The notes beneath the pieces were generated by a model that worked only from the letters and a program-made list of their open reading frames with translations, was not told where the DNA came from and did no database searches. The translations under genes were made by a program, and so were the position numbers. A stretch of DNA of 64,000 nt from Pseudo-nitzschia pungens (Eukaryota > Bacillariophyta > Bacillariophyceae > Bacillariales > Bacillariaceae): assembly GCA_037355855.1 (NCBI GenBank), contig CM074760.1:1604501-1668500 (forward strand), in the 5' to 3' direction. Shown piece after piece: positions 31,506 through 44,587 of the stretch; within the stretch, counting starts at the first letter, position 1, and every line of letters starts with the position of its first letter.

Positions 31506-32900
31506 GTAGAGTGGAAGTTGTGCACGTACCGGTACTTGTATTGCATTCAAAATGAATTCTACTGCTTCGTACAAGTAATTAGTACGAAGTAAGGTTAATT
31601 ACCGTAGTATTCTGTGAAAGAAAAAGTAAGTTAATCTTACTTCGTAGTTGTCTTCGCCTTCTTTTACGGTACATGTGAAATTGTTGTGCCAGAGGCAGGT
31701 TTTTCATGTGGATTGATTCATCGGATGATTGCCTACCGCTAGAATTACCGTATCGTATGAGTAGGTAGTAACGGTACCGGTAAGGCTTACTCAATAAGAT
31801 TACCGTAACTTGTTTTGTCCACCAGTGGAGACTTCGCAACGAAAAAATCATGCTTGTACGGTACGTACGAGTAAGGTTACTAGCACTAAGGTTATTGTAC
31901 CGGTACGGTAAGTTAGTCAAAAAATGATTCGATCAAAATTGCTTACGCGTAAGGTTAACTAACTTACCGGTAACCTTACCGGTTCAGTAAGGTTACTACA
32001 AAATTCGTATCACCTGTCTCCCGGTTCTACGGTACATCCTCAACTACTACTAATTTCTGCGGAAACCGAGGGACAGCTTCGAGCTCATACGAATTCCGTA
32101 GTTCGGTCCGGTACGTAAGATCATAGGCAACCAGCAAGTAACCTTACCAGTAAGTAAGTTACCTGTAGAACGTAGTACGAAGTACATCATACTGTATGAA
32201 GCACGAATAAGTACGTACGAGCGGTACGAAGTAAAGTATCCATACTCGTACTTACTGTACGGTATGAGTGTATGAAAATAAGGAACTGTTTTAGTTTTTC
32301 ATGGTTTTCGAGTTTTTGAGATTTGTTCCGACTGAGATTGTTGATGGGACTGAGTGATTTTGGTTTTCATTCATTCTTGTGGAACCGTTTCCCAGTCCTC
32401 TTCCGGTCGAGTAAGTCGAAGTCGAGTCGATGGCCATTTGGGATAAGATAGATGATTCGTGAATGATTCAAAACACAGCAAGAAAATCTCACAAAAAATA
32501 TGCGGGTAATGACTTTTTGTAAACAAGCCCTTCTCTGTCATGCTACTCATTTTGTACCGGGTTTGCCTTCCCGACGATCTCAACTTTCGCTCTTGACGGC
32601 TTTTTATTGTTGCAACTACTCAAACAAATTAGTGTGTCACGTCATTCAAAATTGTGTGAAAGTAGCACCAAGGGAAGAGTCGTTCTTCGAAATCCGTAAA
32701 AGCAAAAGGATTACAGAACAGTTTTGTTTCGGTTACGTCGAATATCACTGCTGCGAGAGGAGAGGTGAGCGTTTCGTGCACAACTGCAGTGACGACCGAT
32801 AGGGACATTTTGCCTACCGTTTCGGGTCCTTGAGAAACAAGTTTCATTTTCGTGCCAACGGGCAGGTTTCACTTCCTTGGAATCCATCAAGATCCGAAGG
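31506..32900. other. Spacer dense in short words, with one hairpin element
   Basis: 31560-32290 is one of the densest blocks of spacer words (for example GTACGAAGTAAGGTTA, TACCGGTAACCTTACCGGT, GTACGTACGAG). It contains a hairpin element at 32014-32078. Frames in 31579-31920 (reverse) and 32500-32850 are by-products of this composition. The 5' end of the nucleotidyltransferase gene begins at 32901. Confidence 0.5.
32014..32078. repeat. Short hairpin element, copy A
   Basis: 65 bases with complementary ends (CTGTCTCCCGGTT and AACCGAGGGACAG, two mismatches). A related 60-base sequence lies at 37918-37977; they share the first 18 bases bar one and the last 25 or so with few changes. Too short to code. 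Confidence 0.65.
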
Positions 32901-35900
32901 ATGTCCTCTTCAGCTGGATCAACCGGAGGGAGAAAGTCATCAAGAGGCGGAAACAACTCCGGTGGACGTGGGCGCGGTAGAGGCGGAAGACGCGGAGGAA
33001 GAGGAAGGTCGAACTCAAACCGACGATCGAATAATTCGTCCAGTTCGTCCACAAACACTTGTGGTGTTTCAAATGGTGTTAATAGGAGCAACAAAAATGA
33101 CTCCATGAAACTTCCAGAGATGAGTGACGAGGTATGTACGGAAGGGAACGAAGTTTAGCCAGCTGTCATTGCTGGGTGATGTACAAAACGAAGTTGCAAT
33201 TCGCTGACGTCGTTGTTTCTATTGTGGGAAAGTCTGGTTGGATTCTTACACTTTTGTTTGTTCCATCATTCATCTGATAATGACAATCCTTTTGGACAAT
33301 CAATGCGGCGGTTTCTTAATTTATTCGGACCACGTTTTCAGGATGTCTTGATTGCATTCATGCCATATATGAGAGGCGACAACCAAGAAGCCACGTCGAT
33401 ACACGAGACCTACCAATCGAAGGGTGATCAAAAAGCTTTTCTACAAGCAGCGCGTCAATTCCTTTGTCAAGAGAAAGCGAAATCGGCGTTCAATGACACT
33501 TCTTTTCCTTCTGCCTCCCCACAACCAACATCAACTCGTGCCGCTAATCCGTTACCGAAAGCTACACCTATCCAACTCGTAACAACTCCTCAAACCGCTA
33601 CATCTACGATGATCAAAGCTAATAATTCTACATTCCTCAATGGGCAACAAGGTTTACCTGCAACTGGGAAGTTGCCTTCGCAGCTACATTCGCAACTTCC
33701 TCGGGTAGCTCAATTGACCACTCAGCATAATATACAGTATCAACACAAGCAGCAACAGCAATACATCAACGAGCATCAGTCACAACAATTGCAAACTGGA
33801 GAAGGTTCACCCAGCATGCAAATCCTAGAGAGGAAGATGGCCAAACTTCTTTCGGATGATGATGACATTGTTACAATGCCTAGTCCGCCGTTGAATAATA
33901 GACCTGCAAATACCATCGGACCTTCGTTTAACCCAGTTGCTACAAAGCCATCGAGAAGTCCTCCACCTTCACATTCTTCATTGTTTCACTCGAATATCCT
34001 GCCACAGCAGCGTTCAGCAGCAAATGAAGAGCAAAATTATCAGCAGCAACAATCACGTTTACATTTTGAACAGGTCTCAGACCCAACAAGTCACGGGTTG
34101 CGTCAAGCCATTCCAGGGCCGTTACCACATATGCCATCCACGCAAGGTTCTAGAACTCCCCATTCGGACATCTTATCCTCTCTGTTCAGCTCGAACCCAG
34201 AGACTGGCATTGACACTCACACACCGCTCTACTCAACTCAACAACCACGTAACCAATTTCAATCCACCCCACTTCCAGTGTACAAGTCAAACAACATCAC
34301 AGCCTGGTCCTCATCTACCCCTTCTAACATATCTCAGATCACTCCTCCTGGATTGGGAATCACATCGAACCTGACTGTTCAAACTCCATCGACTTCCATG
34401 TCACCCAAGCGAATGCCATTGGAGACAACCACCAAAGCCACACCACCTGCAAAACACACACCTCAAGCTACACCAGCCAAAACACACAAGACGGAATTCC
34501 AACCAAAACGTTTGTGGACACATCTTGAAGAACAGCCTGGAAAAGTTCTTGCAAATGACGTTGCAGCATCCGTAGGTATGGTGCTGAACCTCCGGCCCAG
34601 ACAAGAGTTGACCGCCCGGTGGATACTCCCGTTAAGCTATCTAAAACAAAAGCACTCGGAAAAAAATATAAAATCAGCCCGGGATCTCCTCAAATATTTG
34701 TCGGTGGGACTTTTCCGAAGAGGATGTACAGAAAACGGTTTTCAGGCATCAATAATATCGAAGGAAATCTTGTGTCCAGATGGCGAGTCTCGAGATGACT
34801 ACCCTTTTCGAGTCATCGATGATTCGATCGTTGGGACTGTTCCATTTTACTCACCTCGAACACCCGGACATGTCGTTTTTAGATTGTATTGGCGAGAAAA
34901 TCCTCTATACACTCTAGCAACCGGACCAACTCTCAATGTTCGTGTCACCGAAAACGACTTTGAATCATCGATTCGTTTTATCCTTTCCAATTTTAAGGGA
35001 AAGAAAGTGAACCCAACGAGTCTTTCTTCGTTGAATTCATTAGCTCTTGTGTTAGAACAATTTCAACTTTCTACGAAAAAGTCTGCGTCGTTCGCACAGC
35101 ACCAATTCGAAAGTGCAGGACGAGCCGTTTGGGGTTGTGTTTGCGAGTCGCGAAAGGTTCTTGACGCGTGTTCCGTTGATTACCAGAAGACAACGATCAA
35201 ACTTGAAAAATTGGAGGAATCGGTGGAAGAGCTCAAAGAGAAAGTATTAGAAGAAGAACAAGAAAAAAGTGACAAGGAGAAAATCGATGCTGACGATGAA
35301 GCTACGCAAAAATCAAATGAATCAACTGAGATTTCTTTGAATGTAGCTCTTCTGAGAGAAAAGACGAAATCTTTGATGAGCGGACGGGCATCTTGTGAAC
35401 GGAAATGGCGGGATTCTCAACTTGCGTTTGCTTCGATTTTGAGAGCGATTGTAACCAATGCTTCTGTCACTATGCTTCTACGACGTGACTTGATAACTAA
35501 GCTTCGTCTAGAGTTCGAGCTGTGGTGTCCGCTCTGCGAAGAATTCGCTGTACCAGGAGATTCCAATCAGCAAATGTGGTACGAACCAATTAACAAGTTT
35601 TCTCAACCAATCACAAATGAACACTTCAAAATTTGCAGCGATGCTAGGTCAAAAATGCAAATTAAAATCCTTGGTTTTGATCCAAACACGACGCGGCTTG
35701 GCAATATACTTTATACAACGAATCGGGACGGGATGCGACAAATGAATCCTGGTGCAGTCAACTGCTTCAATCAACTCTCAAGTTCCATGGGCCAACTTTA
35801 CAAAGATGTGTATTTTACTGCGGATTCCATTTTACAGCAGAGGGAATCTATTCGTTCCAAAACAGAAAGGCTCGTCAGTGTTTGTGATTGCTTTCCACCG

Positions 35901-37046
35901 GGGACGAAGGTTGCGATTTTTGGTTCTTCAGCGAATGGGTATGGCTCACCGAAGTCGGATCTAGATATGTGCCTCCAAGTCGCAAATCACTCGTCGCTTG
36001 TCAAAGGAGATGATGCCGCTGGCGCAGAAGCTATGGCAACTTTAGCGAAGATCCTGGAAGAGAATGGCATGGTCGATGTTGACACATCAAGATTAACGGC
36101 AAGGATTCCTGTGATCAAATTTAATTACCCGTGTGAAAATGTTATCAACGACGAACAGCAATTCATGGAATGTGATTTATCCATGCACAATCCTCTAGCT
36201 GTATTAAATACAGAGTTGCTTCGCTCGTACGCTGAGATCAATCCAGTTTCTCGGGTCATGGCATCTGTGATAAAGCGTTGGGCAAAAGCTCGTGACATCA
36301 ACGATCCAGCTCGGCATACATTGAGTAGCTACGGCTACATTCTAATGCTCTTACATTTTCTGACATACCACAAGCGATCTGGCGATGGCCTAGTTACACC
36401 TATGGAAAAAGCACCACGCGCCAATCAAGCGTTACCCTTGCTTCCAAACTTACAATGGATGGATAGCATGTGGCCAGAATCTCCTCCCCGAACCCCATAC
36501 ACTGAGTTTCGCGATCCTCCGAAGTTGCTAAAGCAGCATCCTAGAGAAGAAAACGTGAAAGTGAACGCCTATTTTTATCGAATGGACCAAGCTCATTTGG
36601 AGAACTTGCGACAACGGTTTCCAGGTCAGGATCTTTCTCTTGCCATTCTGCTCGCATCTTTCTTCCGATATTATGCATATGATTTCGATTACAAGCGCCA
36701 CGTCGTTAGTTTAAACTCGACAAACGTGCACGGAATCGTCGAACGCGAAGTAAAGGCAGAATTGGATGGGTGGCGCAACTACAGTGCAGCTCTCACCATC
36801 GAAGACCCTTTCGAAACTTTTTATGACGTTGCTCATGTTCTTCGTGGCGGTTACTACCATCGCATCCGTCGGGAGTTCGCTGTTGCTTACTCGAAAATTG
36901 CAGACGTTGCGATGGGCAAAACGAGCAGTTCTTGCAATAATCGCGTCGTAGATCTCACAGGAATGACCGGCATGGAATTGATTGACTGGATTTGTGAGCC
37001 CGTTGTTTCGGCGGATCGAGAGGAAGGCTTGCCTGCTGAAAAATAA
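32901..37046 (+). CDS. Cid1/TUTase-type nucleotidyltransferase (non-canonical poly(A)/poly(U) polymerase), two exons
   Basis: Exon 1 is 32901-33131 and exon 2 is 33342-37046; the 210-bp intron (GAG|GTATGT...TTTTCAG) is phase 0. The product is about 1,311 residues. Exon 1 encodes an RGG-rich region (RGRGRGGRRGGRGR) likely to bind RNA. A long Gln/Ser/Pro-rich stretch follows. The middle has a beta-rich block (FRVIDDSIVGTVPFY onward) and a Glu/Lys coiled coil. Near residues 935-955, FGSSANGYGSPKSDLDM is the G-S...D-x-D signature of the polymerase-beta fold, with ECDLSMHNPLAV giving the third Asp. LSSYGYILMLLHFL and LSLAILLASFFRYYAYDFD form the PAP-associated central domain. It probably adds U or A tails to RNA. 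The His that favours UTP was not located with confidence. Confidence 0.86.
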
Positions 37047-38137
37047 TAAACTACAGTACCCATTCCTCTTGCATCCCATGATTTCCAAAGGGAAAGACGA
37101 ATATACAGTCCTTAGTCGTGTGCTTCGCAATGTATATACAGCTACTATGAAGACCACGACATCGCTTGGTTCAAAAGTTGACTTCAATAACAATACTAGC
37201 GAGGGCAAATTCATGAATAAATACTAAAATCTTAGCTACGATGTGATTGAAAGAGTCATTTGTATGTCCATATACCAGTGCTGACATTGAAGTCAATACC
37301 ACTTAGCTCTGTCTATTTGTCAACTGGTTCCCCCATTCCAGGCTCGCTCCTTTTTGTCAAGGATTACTAAGCTACTACTACTACGGTAAGTACAACTCTT
37401 TTGAGACGGATTTGAACACAAAGCCTACAGCAGAAATAATGATGCATTGGCTGTTACTGTGACATACTCGGCAGGCTCTAGTCAACGATGGTCTCAAACA
37501 TGCAAGGGGATCACTCCCAGCTCATGATCATGACAGTTGCCTCCATGAACAGATCATGCTGTTGCTTAGCATTCCAGTATTGTTCAAATGATTGCATGAT
37601 TACTTGATTATTTTTACTCATGCCATGATACAATGTAGGACTGCTACTAGTACTCTTCCTTGCTATTCTTGCAGATAATTATTTCTTTTGCAGTTGTGGA
37701 CAACCAAACGCATTTCAGCATTTAGCGTCAGCAGAACTTTCAAGAGACTACATTGCAGACTTAGAACTTTCTTCCAAAACACTCAACAGGTCAACAGAAA
37801 GACGATGATTCTTAGGTGCTTTGGATAGTTGTAGTACTAGAACGTGCGCATTCTCTTTTTCAACATCATTGTGCCTTCCGCTATTTTTGTGTGACAGTAA
37901 GTCGTAATCATTATGAGCTGTCCCCCGGTTCTACGTCCCCGAATAGTAGTAATTTCTACTGAAACCCGGGGACAGCTGATAGGAATCCTGTGATATGGCG
38001 CAAAGTTTCGATCAGAATTTTCCCATTACCGTAAAATTACTGTATCGGAACGTCAACTAACCTTACCTGGTAGCTTGTCGAAACCATTGCGATGGCATCT
38101 TGAGGCAAATCGTAGCTACTCTACAGGAATCACAATC
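37047..38137. other. Gene-free spacer with hairpin element
   Basis: About 1.1 kb. It holds the hairpin copy B at 37918-37977 and a few spacer words close to the next gene (TACCGTAAAATTACTG, ACCTTACCTGGTAG). No supported gene. ACTCTACAG 10 bases before the transporter ATG could be an intron end. Confidence 0.45.
37918..37977. repeat. Short hairpin element, copy B
   Basis: 60 bases; arms CTGTCCCCCGGTT and AACCCGGGGACAG pair with one mismatch (two further outer pairs, AG/CT, extend the stem). Inside, AGTAGTAATTTCTACT may form a second small stem. Related to 32014-32078. Confidence 0.65.
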
Positions 38138-39415
38138 ATGCCAGTGCCGAGCATTTCATCGTATGCACTGGGACTGATCTTCATAGTGTTGGTTGCCATC
38201 ATATGGAGTGCGGCGAGCGTTGTTGTGCAGTATGTATACAGCCAGAGCTTCGATGCCCCTTTCCTCTTGACTTATATCGGCACGTCGCTCTTTGTTATTC
38301 AGCTGCCGTTGCATTGGTTGTACAAAAAATGCAAGAATTTGAGTTCCAATGGCAATGATGATTTCAATTGCAATTATGAGATAATTCCGACAGGGGAGAC
38401 GACGCAATTGGGTAATGGCGAAGAAGGAGAAGTTCGAGAATCCCTCGACTGTGATAGTGGTGGCAATGGTATTGACGACAATAACAGCGCGGACGAAGCA
38501 CCAGTAGTCGGTCAAAACGCGTATCATTGGACCGAAAAAGATCACATAATTGCTGCCGCAAAATTAGCCCCGTTTTGGTTCATTTCCAACTACGCGTATA
38601 ATGCAAGTCTTTTGCACACATCCATCACGTCGAGCACGGTTTTAGCGAACACTGGAAGTCTTTTTACGTTCTTGATAGCCCTGTTGATGAAAGACGAAAA
38701 CTTCTCCTTTTGGAAGCTTTTGGGTGTGCTTTCTGGTATGACTGGTTGTATTTTGACAGCACGGCACGATGCAAAGGAAGGAGGAAATGGAGGAGGGAGA
38801 CTTCTGCGCGACCTCCTTGCTGAGATGATAGACGACAATACCAATAATACCGATACAGGTGACGAGGTTGACGATCTACACGTTTGGGGTGATATTCTTT
38901 CCGTAATTGCGGCTGCTTTTTATGGTATTTATACAGTGATGATAAGGGTGCTCTGTCCTCGAGACGAAAACTTGATGAGCATGCAATTGTTCTTGGGTTA
39001 TGTGGGTTTGTGGAACATGGTGTTATTGTCTCCTTTTGTGATTTATCAACTCGGTATTGCGAAGAGCGTCACGCTATCGCTTTGGGTTCTTTTTTGTCTT
39101 GTGGTCAATGGCTTTTTCAATACTGTTTTGAGTGATTATTTGTGGGCACGATCTGTAGTCCTTACGTCGGCCACGGTCGCATCAGTCGGTTTGGGACTTA
39201 CGATACCTTTGGCTTTTGCGAGTGATGTTTTACTCGGCGTAGAAGACGTGTTGAATCTGGAATCAATTTTGGGTGCGGCTTTTGTTTTGCTTGGATTCAT
39301 ACTTGTCAACGTCGGAGAGACAAGAGACGGCAGTACCGACACGAGTACCGAAAATCGAATACAGAGCGAGGGAGATGAAGAAGTGCGTTCAATAAGCATG
39401 CAGACTATCTCATAA
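38138..39415 (+). CDS. SLC35F-like drug/metabolite-superfamily transporter
   Basis: 425 residues from the ATG at 38138; the longer frame starts only with TTG. Ten membrane segments can be traced. The first two flank YVYSQSFDAPFLLTYI, and SNYAYNASLLHTSITSSTVL, LANTGSLFTFLIALL, LLGVLSGMTGCILTA, YGIYTVMIRVL and VVLTSATVASVGLGLTIPLA follow. This matches the SLC35F5/THI74-like branch of the EamA superfamily. A hydrophilic, acidic loop of about 80 residues separates TM2 and TM3. Related proteins sit in vacuolar, Golgi or plasma membranes; the substrate cannot be read from sequence. The tail is polar. Confidence 0.85.
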   Translation: MPVPSISSYALGLIFIVLVAIIWSAASVVVQYVYSQSFDAPFLLTYIGTSLFVIQLPLHWLYKKCKNLSSNGNDDFNCNYEIIPTGETTQLGNGEEGEVRESLDCDSGGNGIDDNNSADEAPVVGQNAYHWTEKDHIIAAAKLAPFWFISNYAYNASLLHTSITSSTVLANTGSLFTFLIALLMKDENFSFWKLLGVLSGMTGCILTARHDAKEGGNGGGRLLRDLLAEMIDDNTNNTDTGDEVDDLHVWGDILSVIAAAFYGIYTVMIRVLCPRDENLMSMQLFLGYVGLWNMVLLSPFVIYQLGIAKSVTLSLWVLFCLVVNGFFNTVLSDYLWARSVVLTSATVASVGLGLTIPLAFASDVLLGVEDVLNLESILGAAFVLLGFILVNVGETRDGSTDTSTENRIQSEGDEEVRSISMQTIS

Positions 39416-40769
39416 AACGATGATGAATGATTGACGACGTCAGAGACTCAACGCAGTGTCGCAAGATTTGGTCACGGCGACCTCTTTTACAGGCCAACAA
39501 ACCGCATCGACTGGTTGTCAAAAACTGAAGCCAATCAACTTCTTACAGAAGTGCTTTTAGAATAGACAACAGATACTGTCCATCTATTGTTGGAAAGTCG
39601 TATGTAAATTTTCCCGAAACAACCATGGTGAATTTCATGCCATCGCTACGCTGGTCGTCTTGATGACGAGAAGAACTACCAACAGTTTTCTTTTACACCA
39701 TTAGATCAATCTTGGACTACAAGCTTTCTCTTCTCCTTCTCTTTGATATTACTACTAGCATCTCGTTGTAAATCAAACAATGCATTGCATGGGTTAAAGC
39801 CCGTTTAGGTTCACGTCGGCCTCAACCACTCGTACTTTTTCTGATGCCAGGTAAATTATTTGAGCATAGTACCCAGATGAATTCATTGAGTGATATAGGA
39901 GACGGTCATTCACACTAACTAACGAATAGCAAGGAGTTGATTGCAATATCACTGATCAGCCATTGATAGTTTTTGAATTGCTGGATACTAGGTGTGACAC
40001 AGAACATAGCAGAACTACTGGTGTTCGTAGTAGTAGTAGTAGAAGTACCAGTAGCAACAAACTCAGTAATGCGTCATGGTTGAACATGGTCAGAGAGTGT
40101 ACCACAGTATTGTGACAACAAGATTAATTGCTGTGCATTCAATTCTCCCATAACCCTGAACAAGGGAAAAACCTCCTAGATAGTAAAATGCTCACAAGGA
40201 AATGACCAAAAATGTATGTTAGTACTAATTGCTTCTACTACTACTACTAGTAGTAGTACTACTAGTATTATTATTAGTGGTGATATTACTCATATTTTGC
40301 ACAGGTGTGCTGAACCACAGGAGAGTGCAGAACAAATCTACTGATTCCTGAGTTGACATGCAAATCGATCGATTTGTTTCTGCTGCTGTTGTCAGAGTGG
40401 GGCAAGTGACTTCAGGGCGATGGTGGTATCATCCAAGAAGGTTGCTGGGTTTTGTGGAGAACGAAAGAAAAGGTTACCGTACGGTTTTGCGCTTTTCGGG
40501 GCCATAAAATTCAATCAAAATTCATGGAGGTGAAATAATCATGTGTTTTACCACTTTTTCAGTGCGACGGTGTGTCAATCCTATGGGTGTCTCACTATCA
40601 AGACGATTATTTCCACCGTCTGACTCCTGAACGTAGAACAATTTGAGATTCATGTTTGACACGGAGGCATACCAAGTGGGCAACAACTAGTCTATCACAC
40701 ATCCTGTCATTTGTTCTATCGGCAAAATGATTGATTCTATCCCTTGACCAATTTAGCACAACAGCAGCC
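39416..40769. other. Gene-free stretch with trinucleotide palindromes
   Basis: About 1.35 kb. It contains GTAGTAGTAGTAG near 40028-40050 and a TAC/GTA palindrome near 40235-40265. No gene supported. Confidence 0.45.
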
Positions 40770-43700
40770 ATGTCTATTTGCATGAACGATGGGAATCGTT
40801 TGTCGCAGCTATCGTCGTCGTCTCTTTCCAGAAGACTGCAATTACGTATAAGAAAAGAAAAAAGCGACGAAAATCTTTTTGTTCGCTTATCGTCGGGTTT
40901 GGCAGCTAGTTTACTTGTGGGAATAAGTTCGCCCCAAGGCAACAAGTTATCTCCGTCAGATACAACATCCGAAAGAGATGGATGGACCCATCTCGACCAA
41001 GTTCAAACAAATGGTTCCGTTTCATTTCTGCCGCTTTGTATATCCATTGGAGATGATACCATCATTTACGGGTCATACAATGGGGGAACTTGTGGTTCTT
41101 CTTGCGAAGAAGGTATGTTTTGTCCGTCGCATTTTACTTTCGGACTAGATGCCGTAGATTGAAGTGACCAACGAGGATTGAGCTATAAATTTGCCTTCAT
41201 GATTGAGTAGAAAATATCGTACTCTGCCTTGCTTCCTTTCAAAGCTAATGTGCAACTCTTTTCTAAAATGAAATCCTCGCATGCTCATGAACAAATAAAA
41301 GGTTTGATCGAGCTTCCACGATCTATGATTCCTGGGATATCCGAAGATATCCCCGAATTCGTCTCTGTATTTCCACTTGGAAATGTTGAATATGCAGTAA
41401 GCGTGCTTGTCGAACCAGTGTCGGTGGAAGATTGGGAACTTCTAGAGATTTATGGAGATTTCATGGAAAATGGTGGACTTCTGAAACAAGTTAGCGTGAT
41501 CTATCGGAACCAATTATTGACGTTGAGGGTGGGTAAGGTCGACCGGGTACGAATCAAAGTTATAGAAGTCACTACAAGAGCTTCTGCTAGGCCAAAAAAT
41601 GATGGGTCTTCGATTTGGCCCGATATCTCACTCGGTGATAGTTACACCAGCGTAGCTTCCAATACAGACGACACTCCACAGCAATTCGCTATGCTTATCG
41701 AAGATACAGAAGTTATTGTTTCACCCAAAGCTCGGTCGAGAAAGAAAAACAATCCATGGTCTCATCCCCTTCGATTGATCCCATGCGATTCGGAGTGGGG
41801 TGCATCATTGAAACAACTATCGAGCGTGGCGAATAGGGAATCATTCTATGTGGAGCCTGGATTTGTGCTAGTTCACCCGGATCTTTGGCCGTTCGAAACG
41901 AAATGGGCACAGGTCAAACCAGACAATTCTAATTCAAAGCAGACGAGGATGGTGGGAGTCGAGACCTCCTTTCGAATACCCAGGGACAATGCAGGTGAGT
42001 CCGTCTGTTGTTTCTTTTTCGCCAAAAGTGAATACGTGTAGACTGCAAGATCCCATTTCTTTATTTTCTTTGTTTCATTTTGACGAAGATTGCATCCCAA
42101 TGCTTAAACAGAAATTTCTAGAAGAGCATTGCATTTGTAGCAACCATCAATTGCTTATTGGAAACAAACTGGCGCATACCAAGACATAAGCAACAATTGA
42201 CTTGCTCACAATTGATTTGTTTTTCTCTACCGTTGTCTGTCGTGTTCCCGTTTTCAAAACTGCAGTATTGTTCATTGGGACGCGCATGGATCTTGGATTA
42301 GCACTCTATCGAGACAGGATTTGCCTGAGACCTCCAATGTCAATGCAAGAGCAGTCAGGAGAAAATATTGCCCTTGAGGAAATAAATCTCGAGTATGACC
42401 AAAGAGGTTGCCATGAATGGAATGTTCCAGATATCGATTTGTTAGGACTCCCTGAGATAGGTATCCGATGTTTTGAAAACTTAAGGGATAAAGTCATATT
42501 GCCGATCGGTGCAGTAGTCCCAAAACCATCCATACATGTTGCGAGGAGCAACTCTCAGCATCATTACCAGTGGTTTCGGGTAAAATTGGAGGACGTTCAC
42601 GACAGTGACGAAAGACATTATTTTGTACAGCTTGACAAAAAGGATTTCTTTCTTCTATGGAAAAAAATTCTGAAAAAAAGCAAAGTATTGCATTGTCTGG
42701 CGATTTATCCACATCAAACTCCCATAATGCAAACACCACGTCAAATTATTGTGTCACCGGAATGGTCTAGGAAAATCGCCGATCCTGTGAAATTTTCAAC
42801 TTTAGCTTTCGTAACACTTTACGGAGTGAATGGAAGCGGTAAAACTCACAACGCTCTAATTCTGAGCGCCCTCATGAGCTTCAGTTTTCACAGACCTAGA
42901 TTGTACCTAGATTGCAGGCGACTGCAGAAGAACAACCAAAGGATGTCTGAGATTCTGGGGGAAATTGACTCTTTATTTGCGCAAGCTCGAGAATATCGAA
43001 ACGCCATAATTATTTTGGATGATCTTGACGTCCTTTCTCCAAATCTGCTGGTTGGTGACGAGAGCGGAAATATTGGAACGACCCATAGTGTGAACCCGGC
43101 AGCCATCGACCAGTCCAAACTGATTTGTGACAGGCTGCTACATTTATTTGAAGCATCAGAAGTTGAATATCGCGATGACGTGAATTGTCACTTATCCGTC
43201 GTTGCTACTTGCTCGAGCGCAGATTCATTGAATAGTTCTCTGCTGAAGTTTTCAAGAGCTCATTTTCTTCACGCCAAAGTGCCACATTTGTCACTCAAAG
43301 ATCGAGAGGAAGTTTTGGTGGGAATGATACGTAATCACCACGCACGGACGTGTGACAACTTTGACCACTCAAAAATTTCTCGGTGTACGGAAGGATTTCT
43401 TCCACGTGACTTGGAGAAGCTGTCGTTGAGAGCGATTCGATCGTACAGAACGAATTCATCTACGAATTCACTTACCGATTCCTTTATCGAGGAGCTTCGA
43501 AATTTTACGCCATTAGCTCGAATATCAAACTCAAGAGCTAGTAAGGGTTCAAATGGTTCTACATGGGCAGATATTGGGGGTCTTTTTTCTGTGAAAGAAA
43601 AATTAGAATCAACAGTCCGCCATCCAGTTTTGTATCGACGGATCTATGCTCAAGTGCAGATGCAACTTCCTAGGGGAATTCTCCTGTAAGTTCTTGTCGT

Positions 43701-44587
43701 GTTGTGAAATTTTTCTTTTGATACACGATTGCCCAAATCAACCATGTTGTAAGCTAACTTCATGAATCGCACACTCTCTTGTTAAAAAACATAGGTATGG
43801 ACCATCCGGTTGTGGGAAATCTTTTCTTATCCCTGCACTAGCTCGAAAATGCAACTATCCAGTCGTGACTTGTAAAGGACCGGAGATACTTGACAAATAT
43901 ATTGGTGCATCCGAGGCGAAAGTCCGGGAATTGTTCGAAAGGGCTTCACAGATGGCTCCCTCGATTTTGTTTCTGGACGAACTGGAGGCACTTGCACCTC
44001 GTCGTGGCTCCGACTCAACTGGAGTTACTGATCGGGTGGTGAACCAACTGCTTACTTTTTTGGATGGTGTAGAAGACGTCTCGTCTGGCACTGTGTTCAT
44101 TATTGGAGCTACATCTCGTCCGGACAAAGTCGATCCAGCGATCATTCGACCTGGTCGACTCGAACAGCATATATACGTCGGACCCCCAGAAAGTACGGAC
44201 GAATGGTCTGATCTGTTGGTCAAAATCGCGAAGAAATGGAGCCTGAAACCTGAAACTGCACATGCTTTGTCGAGCGGAGAAGAAATTCCAAAAATGGTGA
44301 AAAGCATTTCAAGAATATGCCCTGCGGATATCCGTGCAGCATTTGATACAGCTCATTTAAATGCTGTTCATCGAGCTTTGGCGAGAGTGACTAGACTCAA
44401 TGATATCGGAAACGTAGAGCTAGAAAAGGAAGATATATTGTTCGGTCTCGCACAGACTAGAGCAAGTCTTAGTGAGAATGAAGCAAAGATTCTGGAGCCT
44501 CTTTACAATTCCTTCAGAGGAAGTGTTCCATCTCCTTCAGATGGAGAATCAAAGGCGATCCGGGAGCTGAAAACAAGTTTGAGATAG
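40770..44587 (+). CDS. PEX1: PEX1, peroxisome biogenesis AAA ATPase, four exons
   Basis: Exons 40770-41112, 41245-41994, 42266-43685 and 43795-44587; introns of 132, 271 and 109 bp with consensus ends (G|GTATGT, G|GTGAGT, CT|GTAAGT). The phases join cleanly, giving 1,101 residues. The PEX1 N-domain is recognised by VEDWELLEIYGDFMENGGLL. AAA D1 has Walker A GVNGSGKT near 550 and Walker B IIILDDLDVL. D2 has GPSGCGKS near 840 (split by the last intron), Walker B ILFLDELEAL, and RGSDSTGVTDRVVNQLLT, a PEX1 hallmark. With PEX6 it extracts ubiquitinated PEX5 from the peroxisome membrane. No single frame covers it. The start is the first ATG of exon 1. Confidence 0.92.

Noticed and set aside
31579..31920. 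Reverse frame of 113 codons in the word-rich spacer
   Set aside because: It is made of translated spacer words (Tyr/Arg/Leu-rich), not a protein.
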